The notes under the pieces: model-generated
What the model saw: only the letters and a program-made list of their open reading frames with translations
Databases searched by the model: none
What the model was told of the DNA's origin: nothing
Shown here: positions 10,686-19,467 of the stretch, piece by piece
Layout of the letters: each line of letters begins with the position of its first letter
How positions within the stretch are numbered: the first letter of the stretch is position 1
DNA from: JBPRGH01 sp051418055
GTDB taxonomy: Bacteria; Bacteroidota; Bacteroidia; Cytophagales; Cyclobacteriaceae
NCBI GenBank assembly: GCA_051418055.1
Contig: JBPRGH010000002.1
Coordinates: 1-64,000 of the forward strand
Direction: 5' to 3'
DNA length: 64,000 nucleotides
Program-made: the position numbers and the translations under genes

Positions 10686-11122
10686 GAATATTGTTCGTAG
10701 CCGTACTGGCAATAATATTTTTTAGCTGTAAAAGCTCAAAAACTGCCGGTCAGGATGATCAAAAGCTTTTGACAATGAAAAGAACAGCCTGCCTTGGGAC
10801 TTGTCCTGTCTATGAGTTTACTGTTTTTGAAAACCGAAAGGTAGTTTATCAGGGAGCGTCTAATGTTCCCGTGGAAGAAAAAAGAACATTTAAACTAAAG
10901 AAAAAAGATTTTCAGCAGTTGAAGTCTCTGATAAAAGAGGCGGATCTGTTTAAATATAAAGACAGGTACTATCAGGATAATATTCATGACCTCCCCACAA
11001 CCTACATATATTATTATAGTGATAAGCAGGATAAAACGATTATGGATTATTATGGAGCCCCTGATTCACTGAAAAAATTCGAAACTCAGGTGGAAAACCT
11101 GATCTTTAACAGTCTTAAATGA
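10682..11122 (+). CDS. DUF6438-type small lipoprotein
   Basis: The 146-residue protein has a short signal and lipobox IFFSC (Cys16). It carries the segment RTACLGTCPVYEFTVFENRK, typical of the DUF6438 family: two cysteines three residues apart followed by a Y-x-F/V strand. The start codon overlaps the stop of the metalloprotease gene (ATGA), so the two are translationally coupled and probably transcribed together. The biochemical role of the family is unknown to me. A periplasmic or outer membrane accessory to the protease is an inference from coupling only. Confidence 0.8.
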   Translation: MRILFVAVLAIIFFSCKSSKTAGQDDQKLLTMKRTACLGTCPVYEFTVFENRKVVYQGASNVPVEEKRTFKLKKKDFQQLKSLIKEADLFKYKDRYYQDNIHDLPTTYIYYYSDKQDKTIMDYYGAPDSLKKFETQVENLIFNSLK

Positions 11123-11516
11123 TAAAAAACTTTAAATCAGCGCTTCTTTAAAATATTATATTGTGTACCTTTTATGTGTAATATTTAGCAGCTGTAGGTG
11201 CTAGTAAACAGAGGATTTTAGCTGATATTCCACTAAAATTAAAATGTTTATCATCATTATTTACCTTTTATACGTGTAAGAAAAATCGCATTATTTAATT
11301 TAAATACCCCAAATTCACCCTGTTTGCGGCATGTTACTTTGACTTTAGCGGCTTAACTTAGAAAAAATTTAAAATGGATAAGTGTTTGATTATTTCTTTG
11401 GAGATGTCTTTCACTTGCCAAATAAATTTTGGAAAAAATGAAAATTATAGGTAGGGTATTAAATTTTCATTTTTATATTTAAGGGTTAATTTTTAACTAA
11501 ACACAAACAAAACAGT
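11123..11516. other. 394-bp intergenic region before the second susC gene
   Basis: No gene, RNA or strong terminator was recognised here. The region is AT-rich. It contains TTTG and TTTTG motifs at about 11397-11436 that resemble Bacteroidota promoter elements, but the spacing is not convincing. The last 26 bp form the A/C-rich leader listed separately. Confidence 0.5.
11491..11516 (+). promoter_or_regulatory. A/C-rich leader before the second susC gene
   Basis: The stretch TAACTAAACACAAACAAAAC precedes the ATG and resembles the leader of the first susC gene at 197-219. Both genes then begin ATGAAGAAG. No Shine-Dalgarno site is present. A common post-transcriptional control is possible but unproven. 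Confidence 0.4.
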
Positions 11517-14500
11517 ATGAAGAAGTATGTATTTTTATTTTTTCTGACAGCTTTTTGTTTCTCTCTTGGAGATGCATGGGCACAGGAAAGAAGGATTACT
11601 GGTAAGGTAACCGCTGAGGACGGTACCGGAGGGTTACCAGGTGTAAACGTATTACTAAAAGGGACCAGCATCGGTACAGTAACCGATATAGATGGTTCTT
11701 ACGTATTAAACGTTCCGTCTGACGGAGGAACATTAACGTTCTCATTCATTGGTTTTGAAACCAAAGAAGTAGAGATCGGTGGAAGATCTGTAATTGATGT
11801 TGTAATGGGAACTGATGTAACACAACTTAATGAAGTTATTGTTACTGGTTACGGTGACCGTTCAAAGCAGTCATTTACAGGTTCAAGTGCCACTCTTTCA
11901 GGAGACAAAATTGAAAATGTTCCTGTGGCTACAGTAGATCAAGTACTTCAGGGTAATGTTGCCGGTCTGCAGCTTTCTGCAACATCTGGTACTCCAGGTT
12001 CAGTACAGGATATCCGTATTCGTGGTATATCCTCAATTACTGCAGGAAATGAGCCATTATTCGTTATTGATGGTGTACCTGTGATCTCTGGTGATCTTGA
12101 TGCTTCAGGTTCTACCAGTTCATTAGGTGTTTTATCTGCACTTAACCCTAATGATATCGCTGATATCCAGGTATTAAAGGATGCGACATCTACTTCACTT
12201 TATGGTGCCAGAGGTGCTAATGGTGTAATTATTATTACTACCAAAAAAGGTAAAGCCGGAAAAGCATCTTATGCTGCAAGTGCGCAGACAGGATGGGTTT
12301 CAAGAGCTGTTGAAGGTGCGGAAATGCTGGATGCATTCGAGTGGGCAGAGCTAACAAATGAGTCTCTTGTAAATCGCTTTGGACCAACTATTTTAGATGC
12401 AGGATTTAATGCACAGGACTGGATTGGCTGGGATGGTGAGACTAATGTTGACTGGCGCGATCTTACGACTAATAATGATGCTATGCAGCAGTCTTACAAT
12501 TTCTCTGCAAGAGGTGGTAATGAAAACAACAACTTCTTTGCTTCTGTAGGATATTTCGAGCAGGATGGTATTAGTGTTGGTACTAATTTTGACCGTATCA
12601 ATGGTAAGTTGAATTTTACAAACAGATTGTCTGAAAAAGTTCTTTTCACCACTAATACATTAGGAAACTTTACAGAGCAAAATGGTATTTTGGAAGGATC
12701 GGCTTATTTTGCAAGCCCTGAAGCTTCTTTCTTATTTATACCTTCTGCTTTCTCTCCTTATAATGAGGATGGTTCTTATAATCTGGATGGTTTTGGTTTT
12801 TCGCCAATGTTTAATACACTATATCTTGCTGAGAACAACATCAATAGAAAGCAACAAACACGTGTGTTTAATACAACCTCTGTTGAGGCAGATATAATGG
12901 ATAATCTAAGGTTCATATCTACAATAGGTCTTGATTATATTAATAATGAGGAGCTTTATTTTGACAACCGTATACATGGTGGTGGAGCCGATCAGAATGG
13001 TTATTCATGGGTTGCAAATACCAGGAACTTCAACTGGTTATGGAAAAATCGTTTAAGCTACAACTGGAGAATTTCTGATGACCATCTAGTGGATGTATCT
13101 GCTATTTATGAGGCACAAAAGAACAATTTCTACCGTACTAATAATGGTGGTTTTGGTATAGCGGCTGAAGGACTTGTTTATCCGTCATCTGCAGCAAACC
13201 CTGACTTTATTGGTGGTTTCGCAAATGACTGGGCCATAAATTCACTTTTAGGTATCGTAAATTATGGATTTAAGGATAAAATATTTGTTGATGCCACAAT
13301 CAGAAGAGAAGGTAGTTCAAGATTTGGTCCTGATGTACGTTGGGGTACTTTCTGGTCAGCAGGTGCTTCTTATGTAGTAACTGAGGAGGCATTTATGGAA
13401 GGAACAGCTGACTGGTTGAGCCTTTTAAAAGTAAAAGCTTCTTATGGTAAGGTGGGTAACTCTGCTGTAGGATTAAACCAGTACCAGGCGCTTTTAGGAT
13501 ATTCAGGTGGTTACTATGGACAACCTTCTGCTGAACCTATTGAGATAGGTAACAGAGGTTTAACCTGGGAAAATAGTTCTTATTTCAATGGAGGTATTGA
13601 AACAAGATTGTTTGACAGGGTTAATATCGGAGCTGAATATTTCCACAGAACCAATTATGATCTTTTACTAAATGTACCTCTATCAAGAACCACTGGTTTT
13701 AACAATCAGACCCGTAATATCGGTGAAATGGTAAATAAAGGTCTAGAAGCTACATTAGATGCTGATATCGTTAGAGGTGAAAACTTCACATGGAATATTG
13801 GCTTAAATGTTACTTCTTTAGAAAACGAAGTGACAAGCCTTCCTGTTGACGAAACAGGTGAAGAAATTGGTATCACAACAGGTACAAGAAAAGTAACTGT
13901 AGGGCAGCAGGTTTATTCATGGTATATGCCGGCATGGGCTGGTGTTAATCCTGATAATGGTAATGCATTATGGTATGTGGATGGTACACTTGGTGGCGAA
14001 ACTACTGAAAATTATATTGATGCTGAGCGCGGTTTCTTTGATTCTGCAGCTCCTACTTTCTTCGGTGGTATTAACACCAGGTTAGATTTTATGGGGGTTT
14101 ATTTAAGTGCAAACCTTTATTATTCAGCTGGTAACCAGGTGTATGATTCTTGGGCTTATTATCAGCAGTCTGACGGGCAGTTCACTTATTTATTCGGTGG
14201 TTATGCCAGCTTAATGGACAGATGGCAGGAACCGGGTGACATTGCTCAAAATCCAAGGAACGTTTATGGTAATCCGTCACTATCAAATTCTACTTCCACA
14301 AGAAGATTATATGATGGTACTTTTGCACGGTTAAGAGACCTTACATTAGGGTATAATCTACCTGCTTCACTTACAGGAAATATTGGTTTGGAAAAAGTTA
14401 ATATTTATGTTAAAGGAACAAACGTATGGACTTGGGTAAAAGATGAGGATCTTGAATTTGACCCCGAAGTAAATGCGGATGGTTTTATAAGTGTTACTGC

Positions 14501-14546
14501 ACCTCCATTGAAAGTTTGGTCTATTGGTATAAATGCTAACTTTTAA
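11517..14546 (+). CDS. SusC/RagA-family TonB-dependent outer membrane receptor
   Basis: This is a 1009-residue nutrient-importing outer membrane receptor. It has a signal peptide (1-22, AWA then Q) and a carboxypeptidase-regulatory-like domain with LPGVNVLLKGTSIGTVTD. The TonB box EVIVTGYG follows, then the plug signatures PLFVIDGVPV and VLKDATSTSLYGARGANGVI (near 219). The C-terminus ends in Phe, as is usual for outer membrane barrels. The first 110 residues closely match the other SusC protein of the window, while the plug and barrel differ clearly, so the two probably recognise different ligands. The partner susD begins 7 bp after the stop. Confidence 0.96.
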   Translation: MKKYVFLFFLTAFCFSLGDAWAQERRITGKVTAEDGTGGLPGVNVLLKGTSIGTVTDIDGSYVLNVPSDGGTLTFSFIGFETKEVEIGGRSVIDVVMGTDVTQLNEVIVTGYGDRSKQSFTGSSATLSGDKIENVPVATVDQVLQGNVAGLQLSATSGTPGSVQDIRIRGISSITAGNEPLFVIDGVPVISGDLDASGSTSSLGVLSALNPNDIADIQVLKDATSTSLYGARGANGVIIITTKKGKAGKASYAASAQTGWVSRAVEGAEMLDAFEWAELTNESLVNRFGPTILDAGFNAQDWIGWDGETNVDWRDLTTNNDAMQQSYNFSARGGNENNNFFASVGYFEQDGISVGTNFDRINGKLNFTNRLSEKVLFTTNTLGNFTEQNGILEGSAYFASPEASFLFIPSAFSPYNEDGSYNLDGFGFSPMFNTLYLAENNINRKQQTRVFNTTSVEADIMDNLRFISTIGLDYINNEELYFDNRIHGGGADQNGYSWVANTRNFNWLWKNRLSYNWRISDDHLVDVSAIYEAQKNNFYRTNNGGFGIAAEGLVYPSSAANPDFIGGFANDWAINSLLGIVNYGFKDKIFVDATIRREGSSRFGPDVRWGTFWSAGASYVVTEEAFMEGTADWLSLLKVKASYGKVGNSAVGLNQYQALLGYSGGYYGQPSAEPIEIGNRGLTWENSSYFNGGIETRLFDRVNIGAEYFHRTNYDLLLNVPLSRTTGFNNQTRNIGEMVNKGLEATLDADIVRGENFTWNIGLNVTSLENEVTSLPVDETGEEIGITTGTRKVTVGQQVYSWYMPAWAGVNPDNGNALWYVDGTLGGETTENYIDAERGFFDSAAPTFFGGINTRLDFMGVYLSANLYYSAGNQVYDSWAYYQQSDGQFTYLFGGYASLMDRWQEPGDIAQNPRNVYGNPSLSNSTSTRRLYDGTFARLRDLTLGYNLPASLTGNIGLEKVNIYVKGTNVWTWVKDEDLEFDPEVNADGFISVTAPPLKVWSIGINANF

Positions 14547-14553
14547 TTAAAAA

Positions 14554-15948
14554 ATGAATAAGATTATGAATATTAAAAAATATATAGGGATGCTGGCTAT
14601 AATGGCTACATTATTAGCATCCTGTAGTGATGAATTCCTGGAGCCGGAATTAACAACGTCTAAAAGCTCCGATGGTGGAATAACTTCGGCTGAGGATCTA
14701 ACGGCGCTGTTAAATGGTGCTCTAAACCGTATGAGCGATGATCCGCTTTACGGTAGAGATGTTATTATGCTTGGTGATATCAGATCTGATAATGCTGTGG
14801 CTAATAGAAACTCTGGTAGGTTTATAACTGAAGGTGAATTTAATTATAATACTGAAAATGGTGGGCTTGGCCCATGGGATCAGGGATATGAAGTTATTTC
14901 AAGCCTGAACCTTATAATCAATACCACAGTTGAGGATAATGAAAGTGAACTTGTTCAGCATATAAAAGGACAGGCTTATGCTTTAAGAGCACATGTTTAT
15001 ACAACACTCTTAACGCTTTATGGCCAACAACATGTTGGCGGTAATCTTGGTGTGCCTATTATTACTGAATTTGTTAATTCTGCTGATCCTCAGGCACCTA
15101 CAAGAGCAACGGTATCTGAAACCTGGGATTTTATAAAGTCTGATCTTAATGAGGCTTTCCAGCGCATGGTAGAAGGACTTACTGATTCTAAGGCATATCC
15201 AACACCGGCAATGGCGAAAGCGCTTGAGTCACGTGTGGATCTTTATACTGAAGACTATGAAGGTGTTATTGAAGCTGCAGAATATGTTATAAACACAGGT
15301 GACTATCAGTTGCTTGATGGTGACGCTTACTTAAGCTCATGGTCACAGGATGGTAGCTCTAATGTAATATTTGAACTGGGTTACCTTATAACTGATAACC
15401 AGGGTATTAATAGTTTGTTCTATATCACAAGGCCTACTAATTATGGTGATGTGGTAGCTACTGCTGATCTTGTAGATCTTTACGAAGCTGGAGATATTAG
15501 AGAAGAGCTTTTTGATGAACCTGATGGATTTTTAAGGACCAGAAAGTATGGACAGTGGGATGGAGGTACATTTACTTCAGAAAATGCATTTGATAATAAT
15601 GTTGAATTGATCACTTATGCTGAAGTATTATTAAATTACGCTGAAGCTTTACTGCAAGATAATCAGCCGGCTCAAGCTTTAATTGTACTGAACCAGATAG
15701 CTGATGCTCGTGATGCTTCTCCTTATCTTGCTGCTAATATGGATAATATCATGTTAGAAAGAAGAAAAGAGCTTGCATTCCAGGGCTTTAGATTCTATGA
15801 CCTGTTAAGAACCGGTCAGGATATTCCAGAGCGTACCGGATTTGCTGATGCTATTCCTTATGGTGATTTCCGTTTAGCGCTTCCTATTCCTCGTGCGGAA
15901 TTGAATGCTAACCCGAATATCCAGCAGAACCCAGGTTATGCGGAATAA
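14554..15948 (+). CDS. SusD/RagB-family nutrient-binding lipoprotein
   Basis: This is the surface lipoprotein partner of the receptor at 11517. The 464-residue protein has a lipobox LLASC with Cys24 and classical SusD features: a helical TPR-like body, MLERRKELAFQGFRFYDLLR near the C-terminus, and the terminal QNPGY. An alternative ATG at 14566 would shorten the signal peptide by four residues; both fit. It belongs to the classical RagB branch, unlike the SusD-like-2 protein at 3428, so the two pairs are not recent copies of each other. It ends at a bidirectional terminator. Confidence 0.95.
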   Translation: MNKIMNIKKYIGMLAIMATLLASCSDEFLEPELTTSKSSDGGITSAEDLTALLNGALNRMSDDPLYGRDVIMLGDIRSDNAVANRNSGRFITEGEFNYNTENGGLGPWDQGYEVISSLNLIINTTVEDNESELVQHIKGQAYALRAHVYTTLLTLYGQQHVGGNLGVPIITEFVNSADPQAPTRATVSETWDFIKSDLNEAFQRMVEGLTDSKAYPTPAMAKALESRVDLYTEDYEGVIEAAEYVINTGDYQLLDGDAYLSSWSQDGSSNVIFELGYLITDNQGINSLFYITRPTNYGDVVATADLVDLYEAGDIREELFDEPDGFLRTRKYGQWDGGTFTSENAFDNNVELITYAEVLLNYAEALLQDNQPAQALIVLNQIADARDASPYLAANMDNIMLERRKELAFQGFRFYDLLRTGQDIPERTGFADAIPYGDFRLALPIPRAELNANPNIQQNPGYAE

Positions 15949-15967
15949 TAAGTATTAGGTAATTAAT

Positions 15968-16003
15968 AAAAAAAACCGTCTCAGAAATGAGACGGTTTTT
16001 TTA
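15968..16003. terminator. Bidirectional rho-independent terminator
   Basis: The stem AAAACCGTCTC/GAGACGGTTTT has a 6-nt loop and is flanked by A and T tracts on both sides. It can end the susD transcript on the plus strand and the heptose epimerase transcript on the minus strand. Confidence 0.9.
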
Positions 16004-16023
16004 TTTTAAGATGAAAAGAAGGA

Positions 16024-16971
16024 TTACTGAAGCTTTTTAATATATTCAGCTATGCCCTCTTCTAAAGAATGAAAGGGTTCTTTATATCCAATACTCCTCA
16101 ATTTGCTAATATCAGCTTCTGTAAAATATTGATACTTGTCCCTTATATCAGCAGGAGTATCTATAAAGGAAATATCTTCCGCCTTATTCATGTTTTTAAA
16201 TACTGCTCTTGACAGATCAAGGAAAGTACGGGCTTTGCCTGAACCTAAATTATAAATACCCGAATCCTTACGGTGATGCATCAGCCAGTAACATACATCG
16301 GTTACATCTTCTACATAGATAAAATCCCGCATCTGCTCACCATCTTTAAATTCAGGATTGTGTGAGCGAAACAATTTCATCTTATCAGTAGCCTTTATCT
16401 GGTTATAAGCATGCCACACTACAGAGGCCATCCTGCCTTTATGCTGCTCTCCCGGACCATACACATTAAAGAACTTTAATCCTGTCCAGAAGAAAGGCTT
16501 TTGATCCTGGTTTAGTGCCCATAGGTCAAAAGCCTGCTTGGAATCACCATAGGGGTTTAAAGGTTTTAATTTAGGTATAGTGGATTCATCATCTTTATAG
16601 CCGTACTCGCCGAGACCATAAGTAGCAGCAGAGGAGGCGTAAACCAGTGGTAGCTGATATTCTACACACTTATTCCAAACTTCCTTAGTATAATCTGTAT
16701 TTAACCTCCATAAGATATTCCTGTCAAATTCGGTAGTATCCGTACGGGCACCCAGATGAAAGATAAACTCCGTGGTGTCCTGATTCTCGTCAAGCCAGTT
16801 AATAAACTCATCGCGATCAACTTTTTTCAGAATATCTAGCCCCTCCAGGTTTATTTGCTTGGCTGGATTTTCAAATTTATCTACCGCTATAATATTTTTA
16901 AAGTTATGGCTGTTGAGCTTCTTAATTAAATTGCTCCCAATAAATCCTGCCGCGCCGGTTACTACTATCAT
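16024..16971 (-). CDS. hldD: ADP-L-glycero-D-manno-heptose 6-epimerase
   Basis: This short-chain dehydrogenase/epimerase converts ADP-D-glycero- to ADP-L-glycero-D-manno-heptose for the LPS inner core. The 315-residue protein starts with the NAD(P)-binding motif TGAAGFIGS (5-13). It has the catalytic Ser at 113/114 (YASSAATYG) and Tyr141-x3-Lys145 (NPYGDSK), followed by the family segment VYGPGEQHKGRMASV. The length is normal. It stands alone on the minus strand. Its position near lpxB suggests an LPS cluster, but the strands differ. A related NAD-dependent epimerase is the alternative; the HKGRMASV segment favours HldD. Confidence 0.9.
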   Translation of the reverse strand: MIVVTGAAGFIGSNLIKKLNSHNFKNIIAVDKFENPAKQINLEGLDILKKVDRDEFINWLDENQDTTEFIFHLGARTDTTEFDRNILWRLNTDYTKEVWNKCVEYQLPLVYASSAATYGLGEYGYKDDESTIPKLKPLNPYGDSKQAFDLWALNQDQKPFFWTGLKFFNVYGPGEQHKGRMASVVWHAYNQIKATDKMKLFRSHNPEFKDGEQMRDFIYVEDVTDVCYWLMHHRKDSGIYNLGSGKARTFLDLSRAVFKNMNKAEDISFIDTPADIRDKYQYFTEADISKLRSIGYKEPFHSLEEGIAEYIKKLQ

Positions 16972-17022
16972 ATTTTATTGCTTTTTGCAAACTTAGGGAA
17001 TTTAAAGAAATCAGTTTTCCCT

Positions 17023-17068
17023 AGCGGTCAGACGGCTCTACGCTGCCTCAAACAGCCGTCCGACCGCT
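17023..17068. repeat. Palindromic repeat of the GGTCNGACC family (copy 1)
   Basis: The arms AGCGGTCAGACGGCT and AGCCGTCCGACCGCT are inverted, match at 14 of 15 positions, and are 16 bp apart. Copies with the same GTCNGAC core lie at 18798-18828 and 18936-18966. The next 60 bp (about 17090-17125) hold a GCGCC-rich stretch (TTTGCGCC..TGCGCCTTTGC) that looks like a further intergenic repeat. Confidence 0.75.
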
Positions 17069-17187
17069 TTAAAGTGGTTGTGCTGATCACTCTTTGCGCC
17101 TGCTCCGCGCCACTGCGCCTTTGCAGTGAAAAACACTACAGCTTACCTTGATCTTAGGAGGTTATAACATAGGAATTTCTTTTCATC

Positions 17188-17195
17188 TATATTTG
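17188..17195 (+). promoter_or_regulatory. Possible -7 promoter element for the QueD-like gene
   Basis: TATATTTG matches the Bacteroidota consensus TAnnTTTG exactly and lies 64 bp before the start codon. No good -33 TTTG is seen at the expected distance, so the call is tentative. Confidence 0.4.
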
Positions 17196-17223
17196 TATAT
17201 TATAATAACGATAGCAGATATGG

Positions 17224-17259
17224 ATTTCAAATTTCATATTTCAGATTTCATATTTTCAA
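17224..17259. repeat. ATTTCATATTTCAG short repeat
   Basis: Four imperfect copies of ATTTCAnATTTCAn run up to the start codon at 17260. This AT-rich simple repeat is of the kind often seen between Bacteroidota genes. It forms the ribosome-binding region of the next gene, which has no Shine-Dalgarno site. Confidence 0.6.
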
Positions 17260-17682
17260 ATGATTTACGTAACGAGGAAAGAGCACTTTAACGCGGCACA
17301 TAAGCTTTATAATCCTAAGTGGTCGGAGGAGAAGAATAAAGAGGTTTTTGGCCCTTGCGCCAACGAAAACTGGCATGGACATAACTTTGACCTTTTCATT
17401 ACTGTAAAAGGAACACCTGATCCGGATACAGGGTTTGTGGTAGACCTTAAAAAGCTAAGTATATTAATTAAAAAGGAGATTATAGAGGAAATTGACCATA
17501 AAAATATAAATCTTGATGTTCCTTTTATGCAAGGGAAAATGGCCAGCACTGAAAATATAGCTATGGAGATCTTCAGGATATTGAATGAAAAGCTTTCGAT
17601 GATCTCTGATCGGGCACAGCTGCATAGTGTAAAGCTGTATGAAACACCTCGCAATTATGTTGAATATTTTGGTGAAGAATAA
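17260..17682 (+). CDS. queD: 6-pyruvoyl-tetrahydropterin synthase / 6-carboxytetrahydropterin synthase family protein
   Basis: This enzyme acts on dihydroneopterin triphosphate. In most bacteria it makes 6-carboxytetrahydropterin for queuosine synthesis. The 140-residue protein has zinc ligands His14, His39 and His41 (HFNAAH; NWHGHNF) and the catalytic Cys33. The Cys33-x5-HGH spacing resembles pyruvoyl-tetrahydropterin synthases more than the shorter spacing typical of QueD. The C-terminal Glu is in KLYETPRNYVEY. No other queuosine or folate gene lies nearby, so the gene symbol reflects the usual annotation and the exact product is uncertain. The lpxB gene begins 3 bp after the stop, which suggests co-transcription. 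Confidence 0.82.
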   Translation: MIYVTRKEHFNAAHKLYNPKWSEEKNKEVFGPCANENWHGHNFDLFITVKGTPDPDTGFVVDLKKLSILIKKEIIEEIDHKNINLDVPFMQGKMASTENIAMEIFRILNEKLSMISDRAQLHSVKLYETPRNYVEYFGEE

Positions 17683-17685
17683 TCC

Positions 17686-18831
17686 TTGAAATACTACATC
17701 ATTACCGGCGAACGCTCCGGAGACATGCATGCCGGCAACCTGCTGAAGGCTATAAATAAAAAAGACAGTCAGGCACAGGCAAGAGGCGTAGGAGGGAGTT
17801 ATCTAAAAGAAGCGGGTGCTGATCTTGCTTTCAATTACGCCGATATTGCTGTAATGGGATTTGCGGAAGTAGTATTCAGCTTTCGTAAGGTAATGAATAC
17901 CTTCAAGAAAGTTAGAAAAGATCTTTTCAATTATGATCCTGATGTATTAATACTTGTTGATTTTGGCGGATTTAACATCCGTATGGCAAAATTTGCCAAA
18001 GCAAGAGGTATAAAGGTGTACTACTATATAACTCCAAAGGTCTGGGCATGGAATCAGAAGAGGGCACTTAAAATAAAAGCTCGTGTCGACCGCATGTTTG
18101 TGATACTACCATTTGAAAAGGAATTTTATAAACAATATAACTGGCCGGTAGATTATGTGGGTAATCCGGTAATGGATGCCGTTGATGCTTTCAAGCCGAG
18201 TAATAACTTTCTAGCGGATCATAATTTAACTGATGAAAATAAGCTGGTGGCACTTTTACCGGGTAGCAGAAAACAGGAGCTTATTAAAATAATCCCGCTT
18301 TATAAAGAACTTGTTACCCGGTTTGAGAATGTGCAATTTATAGTAGCAGGGGTAAGATCATTACCTGAGGAGCTTTATACTGAAATTAATGCTTTATCAA
18401 ATGTATCTGTAGTTTATGAGCAAACTTATGATCTGTTAAACCATGCTGATGCTGCCGTAGTAACCTCCGGAACGGCTACATTAGAAACTGCCCTTTTTGA
18501 CGTGCCTCAGGTGGTTGTTTATAAGACACACCCAATAAGTTATATGATTGCCCGAAATCTTATACGTGTTAATTATATTTCCCTTGTAAATCTGATTGCT
18601 GATGAGGAGGTTGTAAAGGAGCTTATTCAGGAACAAATGAATGCAAAGGAGGTAAGCAATGAATTAAACCAGCTTCTTTTTCAAGAGGATAAGATCCAAA
18701 AGGTAAAAAACAGTTATAAGAAAATAAGAAATGTTTTAGGGGAGCAAAATGCTTCTGAAACCACCGCACGGCTTATTCTAAATTATCTGGAATACTCCCG
18801 GTCCGACCGCCAGAGCGGGTCAGACCGGTAA
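17686..18831 (+). CDS. lpxB: Lipid-A-disaccharide synthase
   Basis: LpxB joins UDP-2,3-diacylglucosamine and lipid X to make the lipid A disaccharide at the inner membrane. The 381-residue protein starts at a TTG codon 3 bp after the upstream gene. Family motifs are GERSGD (8-13), VDFGGFNIR, the PKVWAW segment and ALLPGSRKQE, with a glycosyltransferase B fold (PVVTSGTATLE-type C-terminal part). The last ten or so residues (RSDRQSGSDR) are encoded by a palindromic repeat that ends exactly before the TAA. The original C-terminus was probably different; the enzyme core is intact. Confidence 0.94.
   Translation: MKYYIITGERSGDMHAGNLLKAINKKDSQAQARGVGGSYLKEAGADLAFNYADIAVMGFAEVVFSFRKVMNTFKKVRKDLFNYDPDVLILVDFGGFNIRMAKFAKARGIKVYYYITPKVWAWNQKRALKIKARVDRMFVILPFEKEFYKQYNWPVDYVGNPVMDAVDAFKPSNNFLADHNLTDENKLVALLPGSRKQELIKIIPLYKELVTRFENVQFIVAGVRSLPEELYTEINALSNVSVVYEQTYDLLNHADAAVVTSGTATLETALFDVPQVVVYKTHPISYMIARNLIRVNYISLVNLIADEEVVKELIQEQMNAKEVSNELNQLLFQEDKIQKVKNSYKKIRNVLGEQNASETTARLILNYLEYSRSDRQSGSDR
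18798..18828. repeat. Palindromic repeat inside the lpxB 3' end (copy 2)
   Basis: CCGGTCCGACC and GGTCAGACCGG form inverted arms (10 of 11 positions) around a 9-bp centre. The repeat is translated in frame as part of the LpxB C-terminus and is followed immediately by the stop codon. Confidence 0.8.
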
Positions 18832-18935
18832 ATTCCTCGATTTAGCCTATCCCCGTTCTCTGAAGAATTATTTTAATAGCTGAGGATTAATGTACTGCGG
18901 ACAAAATGTTCTTTGCATCGGACAGTGCTTATTCG

Positions 18936-18966
18936 CCGGTCAGACCCCTTGGTGTGGTCAGACCGG
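18936..18966. repeat. Palindromic repeat downstream of lpxB (copy 3)
   Basis: CCGGTCAGACC and GGTCAGACCGG form inverted arms around a 9-bp centre, with a mismatch only at the middle base. The core is the same as in the copy inside lpxB, about 110 bp upstream. Confidence 0.8.
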
Positions 18967-18973
18967 AAGGACC

Positions 18974-19016
18974 TAAAAAATAAAAAATGCAGCCCCTATA
19001 CCAGAAAGCTGCATTT
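18974..19016 (-). terminator. Rho-independent terminator of the DUF2892 gene
   Basis: On the minus strand AAATGCAGC pairs with GCTGCATTT across a 14-nt loop and is followed by TTTATTTTTT. It lies 38 bp after the stop of the gene at 19054. Confidence 0.8.
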
Positions 19017-19053
19017 AATTTTCAACCTAAACCAAAAACAACATTGAAAATTT

Positions 19054-19272
19054 TTATTTTACTCCCGTCGGTTTTGTACGGCATGTAGACAAACCAAAAG
19101 GAGCATACAACGGACAAAATCCGACTAAGCTTGTGAGGAAAAATATTCCTCCAAACACTAATAATACAATTCCCCATGTACCGGCAACAATATTTGCTGC
19201 AAACAGGTAGATGAAAACAGCCGCCAGAATAAATCTAATTACACGATCCCATTTTCCCATGTTAATTTTCAT
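19054..19272 (-). CDS. DUF2892 (YgaP-type) small inner membrane protein
   Basis: The 72-residue protein has two hydrophobic segments (about 12-28 and 32-48) with the pattern W-D-R-x-I-R at the start and GFCPLYAPFGLSTCRT at the end. This is typical of the DUF2892 family, which is often fused or linked to rhodanese domains. The two cysteines in the tail are usual for the family. No rhodanese gene lies nearby. An alternative start four codons in (MGKWDR) is possible. The gene stands alone with its own terminator; its function is unknown. Confidence 0.85.
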   Translation of the reverse strand: MKINMGKWDRVIRFILAAVFIYLFAANIVAGTWGIVLLVFGGIFFLTSLVGFCPLYAPFGLSTCRTKPTGVK

Positions 19273-19467
19273 AATACTTTATTTAAATCCATATTTTCAA
19301 TACTATAAGCCTGAGTATAAATTTTGGGAGACCTGGTATCAGGTATAAACTATTACTGCTTTGCTCTTATCTTTATACTGATGTAAAAATATTAAAGTCC
19401 TACATTGAAAGAAATGAGTAATATCATGGCAAATGATGATTTTTGATTAATTTCAACCCTGTTTAAT

